Notes under the pieces: model-generated
Told to the model about the DNA's origin: nothing
Databases searched by the model: none
Seen by the model: the letters and a program-made list of their open reading frames with translations, nothing else
Program-made: the position numbers and the translations under genes
Assembly (NCBI GenBank): GCA_049718665.1
Contig: JBNARO010000035.1
Coordinates: forward strand, 1 to 19,531
Length of the DNA stretch: 19,531 bases
Reading direction: 5' to 3'
Origin: NZ13-RE01 sp049718665
GTDB lineage: Bacteria; Dictyoglomota; Dictyoglomia; Dictyoglomales; Dictyoglomaceae
Part shown: positions 7,155-16,200 of the stretch, one piece after another
Layout of the letters: every line of letters begins with the position of its first letter
How positions within the stretch are numbered: position 1 is the first letter of the stretch

Positions 7155-7346
7155 ATGGGCTTACCTAAGAAAAAACTTTCCACAGCAAGAAGGGATAGAA
7201 GATGGATAAGATATAAGCTTCGTGAGATATCCTTAGTAGAATGCGGACATTGTCATAAGCTTATCTTACCTCATAGAATCTGTCCTTTCTGTGGATTCTA
7301 TGAAGGAAGAAGTGTGATAAAAGTTAAAGAAGAAAAAGAAGAATAA
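7155..7346 (+). CDS. rpmF: Large-subunit ribosomal protein bL32
   Basis: The 63-residue basic protein is a structural part of the 50S subunit. The N-terminus 'GLPKKKLSTARRDRRW' matches the conserved L32 opening (most have VPKRK.SK.R). Cys30, Cys33, Cys43 and Cys46 form two CxxC pairs, the zinc-ribbon version of L32. Family members that lack these cysteines are known in other species and are linked to zinc limitation. The gene lies in the usual yceD-rpmF pair. fabH follows 20 bases later with no plsX between them. Confidence 0.95.
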   Translation: MGLPKKKLSTARRDRRWIRYKLREISLVECGHCHKLILPHRICPFCGFYEGRSVIKVKEEKEE

Positions 7347-7366
7347 TTTTTAGGAGAATTAGAGAA

Positions 7367-8365
7367 ATGGGAGTTGGAATTATAAGTATTGGAACTGCAA
7401 TCCCCTCTAAAGTTTTGACAAATTTTGACTTAGAAAAAATGGTAGACACCTCTGATGAGTGGATAACCACAAGAACAGGAATAAAAAAGAGACATATAGC
7501 TGAAGAAGGAATAAATCCTTCAGATTTAGGAGCAGAAGCTTCTTTAAAAGCATTAAAAAGGGCAAATTTATCTCCGGATGATATTGATTTAATTATTACT
7601 ACGTCTTCCTCTCCTGACATGATTTTTCCTCCTACTTCTGCTATTATTCAACAAAAAATTGGAGCAAAAAGAGCAGGAGGATTTGATCTTTTATCTGCTT
7701 GTACAGGTTTTGTATCCTCATTAATTACTGGAGCTCAATTTATTAAAAGTGGTGATGTGAAGACAGTTCTAATTGTAGGGACAGAAACTCTCTCAAGATT
7801 AGTAGACTGGGAAGATAGAAATACTTGTGTTCTCTTTGGAGATGCTGCAGGAGCAGTTATTCTTCAGGAAGTAGGAGAAGGATACGGTTTAATCTCTTGG
7901 AATCTACATTTAGATGGAGAAGGGGCAAGTCTTTTGGAAATTCCTGCTGGAATTTCAAGATTTCCTGCTACACATGAGACTATAGATAAAAAGCTTCATT
8001 ATATAAAAATGAATGGGAGAGAAGTATTTAAGTTTTCTGTAAAGGTAATAGCGGAAAGTACTGAAGAGGCATTGAGCAAAGCAAATCTATCTCCAAAGGA
8101 TTTAGATTGGTTAATACCCCATCAAGCGAATATAAGGATAATTCAAGCAGGAGCAGAAAAATTAGGTCTTCCTTTGGAAAAAGTTGGTATTACCATAGAT
8201 AAATATGGAAACACCTCCACTGCCTCAATTCCTTTGACCTTAGAGGAACTTTTAATTAATAAGAAGATTAAGGATAAAGATTTAATTGCTTTTGTAGGTT
8301 TTGGTGCTGGGTTTTCTTGGGGTACTGCTATTATGAGATGGAAAGAGGTGAAAAATATTGATTAA
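7367..8365 (+). CDS. fabH: Beta-ketoacyl-ACP synthase III (FabH)
   Basis: FabH starts fatty acid synthesis by condensing an acyl-CoA primer (acetyl-CoA or a branched-chain acyl-CoA) with malonyl-ACP. At 332 residues the length is normal. The catalytic triad is Cys112 in 'SACTGF', His252 in 'PHQANIRI' and Asn282 in 'YGNTSTAS'. 'DEWITTRTGI' near 30-39 is also a family marker. Branched primers would link it functionally to the branched-chain amino-acid transporter upstream, but primer preference cannot be read from the sequence. The ATG follows TAGGAG. The end overlaps the fabK start by 8 bp. Confidence 0.96.
   Translation: MGVGIISIGTAIPSKVLTNFDLEKMVDTSDEWITTRTGIKKRHIAEEGINPSDLGAEASLKALKRANLSPDDIDLIITTSSSPDMIFPPTSAIIQQKIGAKRAGGFDLLSACTGFVSSLITGAQFIKSGDVKTVLIVGTETLSRLVDWEDRNTCVLFGDAAGAVILQEVGEGYGLISWNLHLDGEGASLLEIPAGISRFPATHETIDKKLHYIKMNGREVFKFSVKVIAESTEEALSKANLSPKDLDWLIPHQANIRIIQAGAEKLGLPLEKVGITIDKYGNTSTASIPLTLEELLINKKIKDKDLIAFVGFGAGFSWGTAIMRWKEVKNID
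8344..8350 (+). promoter_or_regulatory. Ribosome binding site that fixes the fabK TTG start
   Basis: AGAGGTG lies seven bases before TTG at 8358. The first in-frame ATG is about 20 codons later, inside the conserved 'GGMAW' block, so it cannot be the start. Translation therefore begins at the rare TTG codon. Confidence 0.7.
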
Positions 8366-9308
8366 GACTGTAATATGTGATCTTCTAAATATAAAATATC
8401 CCATTTTACAAGGAGGAATGGCTTGGGTAGCTACCGCAGAATTAGCTTCTGCAGTTTCTAATGCAGGGGGTTTGGGAATAATTGGTACAGGTAATGCAGA
8501 CCCATTATGGGTTAGAGAAGAAATTCGAAAAACTCGGTTTTTAACAGACAAACCCTTTGGAGTTAATGTTTATTTTCTTTCTCCTTATGCAGAAGAAGTC
8601 ATGGAAGTAGTGATTGAGGAAAGAGTTCCAGTAGTTACTACAGGTGCAGGAAATCCTGGGAAATTTATCCCTAAATTAAAAGAGAGAGGAATAAAAATAT
8701 TACCTTTAGTTTCCTCTGTGGCATTAGCTAAAAGATTAGAAAGGTTAGGAGTAGATGCTCTTATTGCAGAAGGAATGGAGTGTGGAGGACATATTGGAGA
8801 AATAACTACTATGGCATTAGTTCCTCAAATTGTAGATACAGTTAAAATTCCTGTTATTGCTGCTGGAGGAATTGCTGATGGAAGAGGATTTGTAGCTGCA
8901 TTAGCATTGGGGGCTCAGGGAATTCAGATGGGAACAAGATTTATAGCAAGTACAGAATGTAAAGTTCATGAGAATTATAAAAGGGAAATTTTAAGGGCAA
9001 AAGATAGAGATACTGTAGTAACAGGAGCAAGCACAGGACATCCTGTAAGGGTTATTTTTAATAAATTAGCTAAGGAATTTTTAGAAATGGAGAAGAAAGG
9101 AGCTCTTCGTGAGGAATTGGAAAAATTTGGAACAGGGAAATTAAGATCTGCGGTTATAGATGGAGATATAGAATATGGATCTTTAATGGCGGGACAGATA
9201 TCAGGACTTATAAATGAAATAAAACCTGTGAAAGAAATCATTGAAGGAATTATTAAGGAGGCGGTAGAGATTATGAATAGAATGCCCAATTTTTTAAAGG
9301 AGAGTTAA
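8358..9308 (+). CDS. fabK: FMN-dependent enoyl-ACP reductase II (FabK)
   Basis: FabK reduces trans-2-enoyl-ACP to acyl-ACP in the last step of each elongation cycle, using FMN and NAD(P)H in a TIM barrel of the nitronate monooxygenase-like family. The product has 316 residues. Landmarks are 'QGGMAW' (18-23), 'GTGNAD' (43-48), 'EGMECGGHIGE' with His145 (the proposed catalytic His144 of the Streptococcus enzyme), 'IPVIAAGGIADGRG' (165-178) and 'GTRF' (192-195), which contacts the FMN phosphate. FabK replaces the SDR-type FabI and is insensitive to triclosan. Nitronate monooxygenase is the main alternative, but the fab context favours FabK. It uses a TTG start. Confidence 0.92.
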   Translation: MIKTVICDLLNIKYPILQGGMAWVATAELASAVSNAGGLGIIGTGNADPLWVREEIRKTRFLTDKPFGVNVYFLSPYAEEVMEVVIEERVPVVTTGAGNPGKFIPKLKERGIKILPLVSSVALAKRLERLGVDALIAEGMECGGHIGEITTMALVPQIVDTVKIPVIAAGGIADGRGFVAALALGAQGIQMGTRFIASTECKVHENYKREILRAKDRDTVVTGASTGHPVRVIFNKLAKEFLEMEKKGALREELEKFGTGKLRSAVIDGDIEYGSLMAGQISGLINEIKPVKEIIEGIIKEAVEIMNRMPNFLKES

Positions 9309-9311
9309 ATT

Positions 9312-10214
9312 ATGAAGGCATTTGTTTTCCCTGGACAAGGTTCTCAATTTTTAGGAATGTTTTCCCCTTTTATCTCTTCGGAATTTGAACCTTTTATAAA
9401 TGAGCTTCAAAAATTGGATTTAAATCTTCTAAATATTTATGAAAAAGGTCCTGAGGAGTCAATAAAAGAGACTCGTTATTCTCAGCCTGCAATTTTTTCT
9501 GTAAGCTCTATGTTAGATTACTTTCTTAAAAAGAATAATATTATTCCCGATTATGTAGCGGGTCATAGCTTAGGAGAATATTCTGCCTTTTATTCCGCAG
9601 GGATTTTTAACTTTTCCCAAGGATTAGCCTTGGTATACGAGAGAGGGAGATTAATGCATGAAATTTCTCAAGAAGTTTCAGGAGGAATGTGGGCTATCAT
9701 AGGAGGAGATAGAAAAGAAATTGAAGAGAGCATTAGAGATATTGAAAATTTGTGGATAGCTAATTATAATTCCTTGGAGCAAATAATTCTCTCCGGAAAA
9801 GTTGAATCCTTTAATATATGGCAAGAAAAAATGAAGAATAAAGTAAAAAGAATTGTTCCCTTGTCTGTCAGTGGTCCTTTCCATTGTCCTCTTATGAAAA
9901 AAGCCCAAGAAAAGTTTTATGAACTTTTAAAAGATTTTGTATTTAAGGATCCTCAAATACCTGTTATAAGTAGCACCATTGGAGAGGAAATTAAAAATGG
10001 GAAGGAAGCAAAGGAGGTTTTAGTTTTGCAATTTACCTCTCCTGTTTTATGGGTGAATACCTTATCTAAATTAAATTCCTTAGGGATTTCTGAGTTTATA
10101 GAAGTAGGACCTGGAAAAGTTTTGCAGGGTCTTATTAAAAAAACTTTGTCTTCTGTAAAGATCTTAGGAATAGAAAATCCTAAGGATTTAGAAAAATTAA
10201 AGGGGGAGGAATAA
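9312..10214 (+). CDS. fabD: Malonyl-CoA:ACP transacylase (FabD)
   Basis: FabD moves malonyl groups from CoA to acyl carrier protein and so supplies the two-carbon extender. The 300-residue product has the usual order: 'FPGQGSQ' (6-12), the nucleophile Ser86 in 'GHSLGEYSA', Arg111 that binds the malonyl carboxylate, and His191 in 'SGPFHCPLM'. The late 'VGPGKVLQGLI' block is typical. It follows fabK by three bases and shares one base with fabG (TAATG), which implies coupled translation. Confidence 0.95.
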   Translation: MKAFVFPGQGSQFLGMFSPFISSEFEPFINELQKLDLNLLNIYEKGPEESIKETRYSQPAIFSVSSMLDYFLKKNNIIPDYVAGHSLGEYSAFYSAGIFNFSQGLALVYERGRLMHEISQEVSGGMWAIIGGDRKEIEESIRDIENLWIANYNSLEQIILSGKVESFNIWQEKMKNKVKRIVPLSVSGPFHCPLMKKAQEKFYELLKDFVFKDPQIPVISSTIGEEIKNGKEAKEVLVLQFTSPVLWVNTLSKLNSLGISEFIEVGPGKVLQGLIKKTLSSVKILGIENPKDLEKLKGEE

Positions 10215-10954
10215 TGTTTAAAGACAAAGTGGTTCTTATTACAGGAGGAAGCAGGGGGATAGGGAGAGCTATAGCTTTAGCCTTTGCAAAGGAAGGAGCG
10301 AAGGTATTAATAAATTATAGGGGGAACAGAAAGGCTGCAGAGGAAACCTTGGAAGAGGCTATAAAATTGGGAGGAGAAGCATATTTGTATCAGGCAGATG
10401 TTAGCAAGGAAGAGGAAGTAGAAAACATGTTTAAGGATATCTTGACAAAATTTGGTCGTCTTGATATCTTGGTCAACAATGCAGGGATAACAAGGGACAC
10501 TTTACTTTTAAGAATGAAATTAGAGGATTGGGAAGATGTAATGGCAGTAAACCTAAGAAGTGTGTTTCTTTGCACAAGAGCTGCAGCAAAAATTATGATA
10601 AAACAAAGAAGCGGAAGAATTATTAATATATCTTCTGTTGTAGGTGAGAGGGGAAATATAGGACAGGCAAATTATGCTTCTTCTAAGGCAGGGATTATTG
10701 GGTTCACTAAGTCTGTCGCCAGGGAATTAGCAGGAAGAGGAATAACAGTAAATGCTGTAGCCCCAGGGTTTATTGAGACAGAAATGACTGAAGGATTATC
10801 CCAGGAAATAAAAGATGCTTATCTGAAGCAAATTCCTTTACAGAGATTTGGAAAACCAGAAGAAGTAGCATATGTGGTAAAATTTTTAGCATCAGAAGAA
10901 GCGGGCTATATTACTGGAACCGTAATAAATATTGACGGGGGCTTAGCTATATAA
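10214..10954 (+). CDS. fabG: 3-oxoacyl-ACP reductase (FabG)
   Basis: FabG is an NADPH-dependent short-chain dehydrogenase that reduces 3-ketoacyl-ACP to 3-hydroxyacyl-ACP. The 246-residue product has the nucleotide-binding 'GGSRGIG' (11-17), 'NNAG' (88-91), and the catalytic Ser141, Tyr154 and Lys158 in 'SSVVG...YASSK'. Asn113 lies in 'VMAVNL'. The C-terminal 'INIDGG' is typical of FabG. The position between fabD and acpP separates it from the many other SDR enzymes. The dehydratase gene fabZ is not in this window. Confidence 0.96.
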   Translation: MFKDKVVLITGGSRGIGRAIALAFAKEGAKVLINYRGNRKAAEETLEEAIKLGGEAYLYQADVSKEEEVENMFKDILTKFGRLDILVNNAGITRDTLLLRMKLEDWEDVMAVNLRSVFLCTRAAAKIMIKQRSGRIINISSVVGERGNIGQANYASSKAGIIGFTKSVARELAGRGITVNAVAPGFIETEMTEGLSQEIKDAYLKQIPLQRFGKPEEVAYVVKFLASEEAGYITGTVINIDGGLAI

Positions 10955-10960
10955 GATAAA
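10932..10960 (+). promoter_or_regulatory. Possible internal promoter for acpP at the end of fabG
   Basis: TTGACG (10932-10937, five of six) and GATAAA (10955-10960, four of six) are 17 bases apart. Transcription would begin near 10967, just before the acpP ribosome binding site. The -35 part falls in codons for the conserved 'IDGG' motif of FabG, so it may be coincidence. Together with the terminator after acpP it would define a single-gene transcript of about 310 nt. Confidence 0.33.
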
Positions 10961-10972
10961 AAATTCAAAGGA

Positions 10973-10980
10973 AGGAGGTG
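10973..10980 (+). promoter_or_regulatory. Ribosome binding site that fixes the acpP start
   Basis: AGGAGGTG is a near-ideal anti-16S match and ends nine bases before ATG 10990. An upstream in-frame GTG (10978-10980) forms part of this same site and cannot be served by it. The ATG at 10990 is therefore the true start. Confidence 0.85.
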
Positions 10981-10989
10981 AATCTGAAA

Positions 10990-11229
10990 ATGGATGAGGC
11001 TACCATCTTTGAAAAAATTAAAAAAATTATTGTGGAACAGCTAAGGATTGACGAAGACCTTATTACAATGGAGTCTTCCATTGCTGAGGATTTGGGTGCT
11101 GACTCCTTGGATGCAGTAGAATTGATCATGGCTTTAGAAGAAGAATTTGGAATAGATGTACCCGATGAGGATACTGAAAAATTCAAAACTGTAGGAGATG
11201 TAGTAAGATATATAGAGAAGAAATTATAA
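10990..11229 (+). CDS. acpP: Acyl carrier protein
   Basis: This small acidic protein carries growing acyl chains on a 4'-phosphopantetheine arm. From ATG 10990 it has 79 residues, a typical length. The attachment serine is Ser39 in 'LGADSLDAVEL', the hallmark of ACPs, and acidic helix II ('DAVELIMALEEEFG') follows for docking to Fab enzymes. A reading from GTG 10978 would add four residues, but that GTG lies inside the ribosome binding site. A terminator-like hairpin follows 12 bases after the stop, which suits a protein needed in excess over its neighbours. Confidence 0.96.
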   Translation: MDEATIFEKIKKIIVEQLRIDEDLITMESSIAEDLGADSLDAVELIMALEEEFGIDVPDEDTEKFKTVGDVVRYIEKKL

Positions 11230-11240
11230 ACTTATCCTTA

Positions 11241-11278
11241 GGGGTACTGGGTTATATCTCTCTTCCAGTACCCTTTTT
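11241..11278 (+). terminator. Intrinsic terminator / attenuator between acpP and fabF
   Basis: GGGTACTGG (11242-11250) and CCAGTACCC (11265-11273) form a perfect 9-bp stem with a 14-base loop, extended by a G-T pair at 11241/11274, and end in five T residues (11274-11278). It lies inside a co-directional gene run and no convincing new promoter precedes fabF, so it is probably a partial terminator. The large loop makes it weaker than the livJ one. Confidence 0.78.
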
Positions 11279-11301
11279 AAATAATTTAAGGAGGAGATGA
11301 T

Positions 11302-12549
11302 ATGAAAAGAAGAGTAGTCGTCACAGGGGTGGGTGTTGTATCTCCTATTGGTATAGGAAAGGAGAAATTCTGGGAAAATCTTAAAAATGGTAAATCTGGA
11401 ATAAGTTATATAGAGAAATTTCCTACTGATGAATATCCTACAAAAATTGCAGGAGAGGTAAAGGATTTTAATCCTGAAGATTTTATAGATAGAAAAGAGG
11501 TAAGAAGATTAGATCGCTTTTGTCAGTTTGCTTTGGCTTCTGCAATGATGGCATTAAAAGATGCAGGATGGGAACCTACTGAAGAGGAAAAAGAAAATAC
11601 TGCGGTAATTGTTGCATCTGGAATTGGGGGGTTAGAGACCTTAGAAAGTCAATTCAGAGTTTTATTTGAAAAAGGTCCTAAAAGGGTTAGTCCTTTCGTA
11701 GTTCCCATGATGATTATAAATATGGCTGCTGGAAATATTGCTATCCAGTTTGGGTTTAAAGGACCTAATTTTGCTCCTGTTACTGCCTGTGCTGCAAGCA
11801 GTCATGCTATTGGATATGGCTACAAGCTTATAGCTCAAGGAGAAGTAGACTGTGCTATTGTAGGAGGAACAGAGGCAAGTATAACCCCCATGGGACTTGC
11901 TGGTTTTTGTTCTATCCAGGCATTATCTACTCAGAATGATCCTCCAGAAAAAGCAAGTAAACCTTTTGATGCAAGAAGAGATGGATTTGTTATGTCTGAA
12001 GGGGCAGGTATTTTAGTCTTAGAGAGTTTAGAGCATGCCTTAAAAAGAAATGCAAGAATATATGCTGAAATTGTAGGATTTGGTGCATCTGATGATGGAT
12101 ATCATATAACTGCACCAGATCCTGAGGGGAATGGGGCTTTGCTCTCAATGAAAAGGGCTATACAAGATGCAGGAATTTCTCCTGAAATGATAGATTATAT
12201 TAATGCTCATGGAACCTCTACAAAACTTAATGACAAAATAGAGACCCTTGCTATTAAGAAACTTTTTGGTGAGCATGCTTATAAGTTAGCAATAAGTTCT
12301 AATAAATCCATTTTTGGGCATCTTTTAGGTGCAGCAGGTGCTGTGGAATCCATTGCGACTGTTTTATCTATATATGAAGGAGTTATCCCTCCTACTATAA
12401 ATTATGAAGAAAAGGACCCTGAATGTGATTTAGATTATGTTCCTAATAAGGCTCGGACCAAAGAAATAAAATATGCTTTGAAAAATTCCTTTGGTTTTGG
12501 AGGACAAAACGCATCCTTAGTCTTTAAAAAGTATTCTAATGAAAAGTAA
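11302..12549 (+). CDS. fabF: Beta-ketoacyl-ACP synthase II (FabF)
   Basis: FabF elongates acyl-ACP by decarboxylative condensation with malonyl-ACP. The 415-residue thiolase-fold protein has the catalytic Cys163 in 'TACAASSHAIG', His303 in 'NAHGTST' and His340 in 'FGHLLGAAGAVE'; these mark the Cys-His-His class of FabF/FabB, distinct from FabH. Lys335 in 'SSNKSIFGH' is also conserved. 'NSFGFGGQNASLVF' near the end is typical. GGAGGAGATGAT precedes the ATG. The last 11 bases overlap the rnc start. Confidence 0.96.
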   Translation: MKRRVVVTGVGVVSPIGIGKEKFWENLKNGKSGISYIEKFPTDEYPTKIAGEVKDFNPEDFIDRKEVRRLDRFCQFALASAMMALKDAGWEPTEEEKENTAVIVASGIGGLETLESQFRVLFEKGPKRVSPFVVPMMIINMAAGNIAIQFGFKGPNFAPVTACAASSHAIGYGYKLIAQGEVDCAIVGGTEASITPMGLAGFCSIQALSTQNDPPEKASKPFDARRDGFVMSEGAGILVLESLEHALKRNARIYAEIVGFGASDDGYHITAPDPEGNGALLSMKRAIQDAGISPEMIDYINAHGTSTKLNDKIETLAIKKLFGEHAYKLAISSNKSIFGHLLGAAGAVESIATVLSIYEGVIPPTINYEEKDPECDLDYVPNKARTKEIKYALKNSFGFGGQNASLVFKKYSNEK

Positions 12550-13243
12550 GGAAGATATATCTGAAATATTAAAAGAAGTAGAGAGGAATATAGGTATTGT
12601 TTTTTCAAATTCATCTTTATTATTAGAGGCTTTGGTTCATCCTTCTTATCATCATGAGAATCCTTCTATAAAGATGGATAATCAGAGATTAGAATTCTTA
12701 GGGGATAGTGTAATTAGTTTAGTAATAAGCGAGATATTATATAAAATCCACAAAGAAGCTGACGAGGGATTGCTTTCTCAGATGAGAAGCTATCTTATTA
12801 AGGAAGAAACCTTAGCCAAAAAATCTTTAAAATTGGGATTAGATAAGTTAATTTTTTTAGGAAAAGGAGAAGAACTTCAAGGAGGAAGAGAAAAAGAGTC
12901 TATTCTTTCAGACCTTTTTGAGGCTTTTATTGGGGCAATTTTTTTAGATAAAGGATTCGATTTTGTTAGGGAATTTTTAATTAACATCTATAAAGAAGAT
13001 TTAGAAAGGGTAGAATATGAGATTGATTGGAAGACCCTTTTAAGAAAGTATCTTTTATCTATCAATAAAAAACCTGAATATAGATTAGTTAAAGAAGAAG
13101 GACCAGAGCATAAAAAGCATTTTTATGTGGAATTATGGGTAGAGAATGAGAAAATTTCTGAAGGTAAAGGGAAAAGTAAGAGACAAGCAGAAACTCAAGC
13201 GGCACAAAAAGCCTTGGAAAAACTAAAGAAAAATGTATCTTAA
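12539..13243 (+). CDS. rnc: Ribonuclease III
   Basis: RNase III cleaves double-stranded RNA, including rRNA precursors and structured mRNAs. The product is 234 residues. The N-terminal catalytic domain has 'QRLEFLGDSV' (49-58) with metal ligands Glu52 and Asp56, and 'SDLFEAFIGAIF' with Asp125 and Glu128. A double-stranded RNA-binding domain follows (about 163-232) with 'GKGKSKRQAETQAAQKAL', the loop and last helix that grip RNA. The ATG overlaps fabF by 11 bases, with no good ribosome binding site visible, so translation may be coupled. The fabF-rnc-smc-ftsY order is widespread in bacteria. Confidence 0.95.
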   Translation: MKSKEDISEILKEVERNIGIVFSNSSLLLEALVHPSYHHENPSIKMDNQRLEFLGDSVISLVISEILYKIHKEADEGLLSQMRSYLIKEETLAKKSLKLGLDKLIFLGKGEELQGGREKESILSDLFEAFIGAIFLDKGFDFVREFLINIYKEDLERVEYEIDWKTLLRKYLLSINKKPEYRLVKEEGPEHKKHFYVELWVENEKISEGKGKSKRQAETQAAQKALEKLKKNVS

Positions 13244-16200
13244 AGAATTAGAGATTGAGTATTTTAAATCTTTTTCTGGTAGTCAAAGAATTCCTTTTAA
13301 CAGTAATTTCATTGTAATTACAGGTCCTAATGGTTCAGGAAAAAGTAATATTTTAGATGCAGTAAGATGGGTCTTAGGAGAACAGAGGTCAAAGTTATTG
13401 AGAGCAGAAAAATCCGAGGAAGTTATTTTTGGAGGAAATAAATTACTTTTGTCTTCTAAATATACTCAAGTTTCTATAGTACTTTCTCTTCCTCAAGAGA
13501 AAGATATTTTTCAAGAAATCACTATTACAAGAAGATTAGAAAGAGATGGAGAAAGTGAATATTTTTTAAATGATAAACCAATAAGATTGAGAGAACTTCA
13601 GCTTCTTCTTTCAACCTATGGATTAGGTAAGCATAATTTTGTTTTTATAGGACAGGGAGAATTAGAATCCTTAATACTGAATAATGGAGAAAGATTAAGA
13701 GAATTCATAGAAGATGTAGCGGGAATTGCGGGATATCAAGACAAAGTTAAAGAGACTCAGATTAGGTTAGAAATAATTTCTGCGAGATGGAAGGAATTAG
13801 AGGAAAAAAGATTAGCTCTTCTTGAGAATTTGGAAATATTAAGAAAAGAAGCAGAGATTGCAGATTATTATCTTAAGCTTTCTAAAGAATTAGAAGAAAT
13901 AAGAGAGTCTTTAATTTTTTACCAATGGCAAAAACTCAAGAAGAATTTTGAAAATTATGAAAACGAGATTTTTGAAAAAGAGAAGAATTTGGGAAAATTA
14001 AGAAAGAATCTCTCAGAAGTAGAAAGTGAACTTTTAAGTTTAAAAAATAAAAAAGAAAATATAAATTCTCAGATAAAAGAAGTCTATGAGAATTGGGAAG
14101 AATATAAAAAAATGTTATCCAAGTGTCAAATGCAAATCGAGATCATATCTCAAAGAGTTGTAGATTTTAATGATAGAAAGATAAGAGTAGAAAAGGAGAT
14201 AGAGGAAAATGAAAAAGAATTAAAATCTGTTGAGGAGGAGTTAAGTAATTTAGATAGAATTTTGAGAGACGAAGAAGAAATTGAGATAATTAGTTTAGAA
14301 AAGGAATTAGAAGAACGGGAAAAGGAGTTGAGAGAGAAACAAATATTAAAGGTAAAAAATGAACAAAAACTAAATTTCTTTGGTGAATTTATCTATTTTG
14401 ATAGAGATACTTTAATTAATAAGTTAGAAGTTTTAGAAAATTTTATTAAAAGAGCAGGTAACACCTCTGAAAACTTGAAAAATAGGAAAAAGATATTAGA
14501 GGAATATTTAATTACTCTTTCTAAAGAGATAAAAGAGAAAGAATCTTTAATAAGATCAAAAGAGAGGTATTTGGAGGAGATAAACTTTGAGCTTCAAAAA
14601 GAGAGAAGAATTTTAAGAGATTTAGAGGAACTTCAAGTGGATAATTATCCTAAAGGGGTTAGAGAGATTCTTTCTTTAAAGGATAGTGAAGTTTTAGGAA
14701 TAGTAGCAAATATTATAGAAGTCAACAAAGAATACTTATCCGCTATTTATAATGTTTTAGGAAATTCTTTATTTGACATTATTGTCAAAGATGAATATTC
14801 CGCAGAAAGATTGATAAGATATTTAAGAGAAAGAAATTTAGGATGGGCTACCTTTAGACCCCTTAATTTTTATAAAGAGTATAAAGAAAAGAAAGTAGAG
14901 ATTAATAATGTTTTATGGGCTTTAAATGTTGTTAGTTTTTTGCCACAATATAAGGAATTGGTTTACAATTTGTTAGGCAATGTTTTAATCTTTAAAGATT
15001 TTGAATCTGCTTTGAGAAGGAGAGAACTTTTAAAAGATGGCTGGAGATTAGTTACTTTAAAAGGAGAAGTATTTTCAGGAAATGGAACTATAAGTGGTGG
15101 GGTAAGACCAAATATTCAGGCTACATTAAATATAAATAAGACAAAACAAGAAAGAGAAGAAAAAATAAATGAACTGGCTCAGAGTATCATATTATTGGAA
15201 AGTGATCTAACAAATCTTAGAAATTTAAGAAAAAATCTTTTAGAGAAGAAAGAAAAGGTTGATGCTATTCTAAAGAGAATAAATAAAAGAGTTGAAGAAA
15301 TCTCAGATAAAATAAAAGAGGTTAATTTAGAAAAAGAAAAAATATTTCTCTTTTTAAAAGAAGGAGAGGAGACTTTAAAAATTATTGAAAAGTTAAATTT
15401 AGAAATTGGGAGTATTGAAAAGGAATTAGAAGTAAAGAAGAAAAGATATGAAGAGATGAAAGGAGAATATATATTTCTTAAAAAGAAAAAAGGTTTTCTT
15501 GAGGAAAGGAGAGTAATATTAGAAAAAAAGATTTTTGAGCTTAAATTAGTAAAAGAAGATTTAGAAAAAGAAGTGGAGAAATTAATAAGTAATTTGAAAA
15601 ATTTAGAAAGTAAAAAGGTTTCCATTATAAAAGAAGAAGAGGAATTAAGAAGAAGAGTTAAAGAGAAAGAAGAAGAAATAAAGGAATTGGAGGATAAAGA
15701 AGAAGTTTTAAAAAGAAAGTGGCAGAATTTAAGAGAAAAAGTTATAGTAGAAGAAACAACCTTACACCAATTAAAAAGAAGAAAAGAGGAGTTAGAAAAA
15801 GAATTTAAGGAAAAGTTCGAGAAAGAGCCTTCTTTAAAAATAGAGCTTCCAGAAAGTAAATTAAAGATGAAAGAAAAAGAAATCCTAAGAGAGATCGAGA
15901 GCTTAGGACCAATTAATTTTTTGGCAAAGGAAAAACTTTCTACAGAGGAAAAAAAGTATAAAGAACTTTCAGAACAAGTAGAAGATATTTATAACTCTGT
16001 TTCTTCATTGAGAAAGATTATAAAGGATACTAAAAGAGAAGCGGAAATTAAATTTTTATCTGCTTTTAAGATGTTGAAGGAAGTCTCTAATAAAAATTGG
16101 AAATTATTTTTCCCTCACGGAGAGTTTGACTTAGTTTTAAGTAATCCTGAGGAACCTCTTAACTCAGAAGTTTCTATAAAAATAACTTCTAATAAGAAAA

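Noticed and set aside
7415..7445. TTGACA match inside fabH as an internal promoter
   Set aside because: No acceptable -10 box is found at 16-18 bases, and such matches are frequent in AT-rich coding DNA.
11241..11278. FapR-type operator after acpP
   Set aside because: The GTACTGG/CCAGTAC halves are separated by a long loop and followed by T residues, which fits a terminator and not the compact FapR palindrome.
15179..15625. 148-codon minus-strand open frame inside smc
   Set aside because: It is a shadow of the Lys/Glu-rich coiled coil; the product is a Phe/Ser-rich low-complexity string with no motif.
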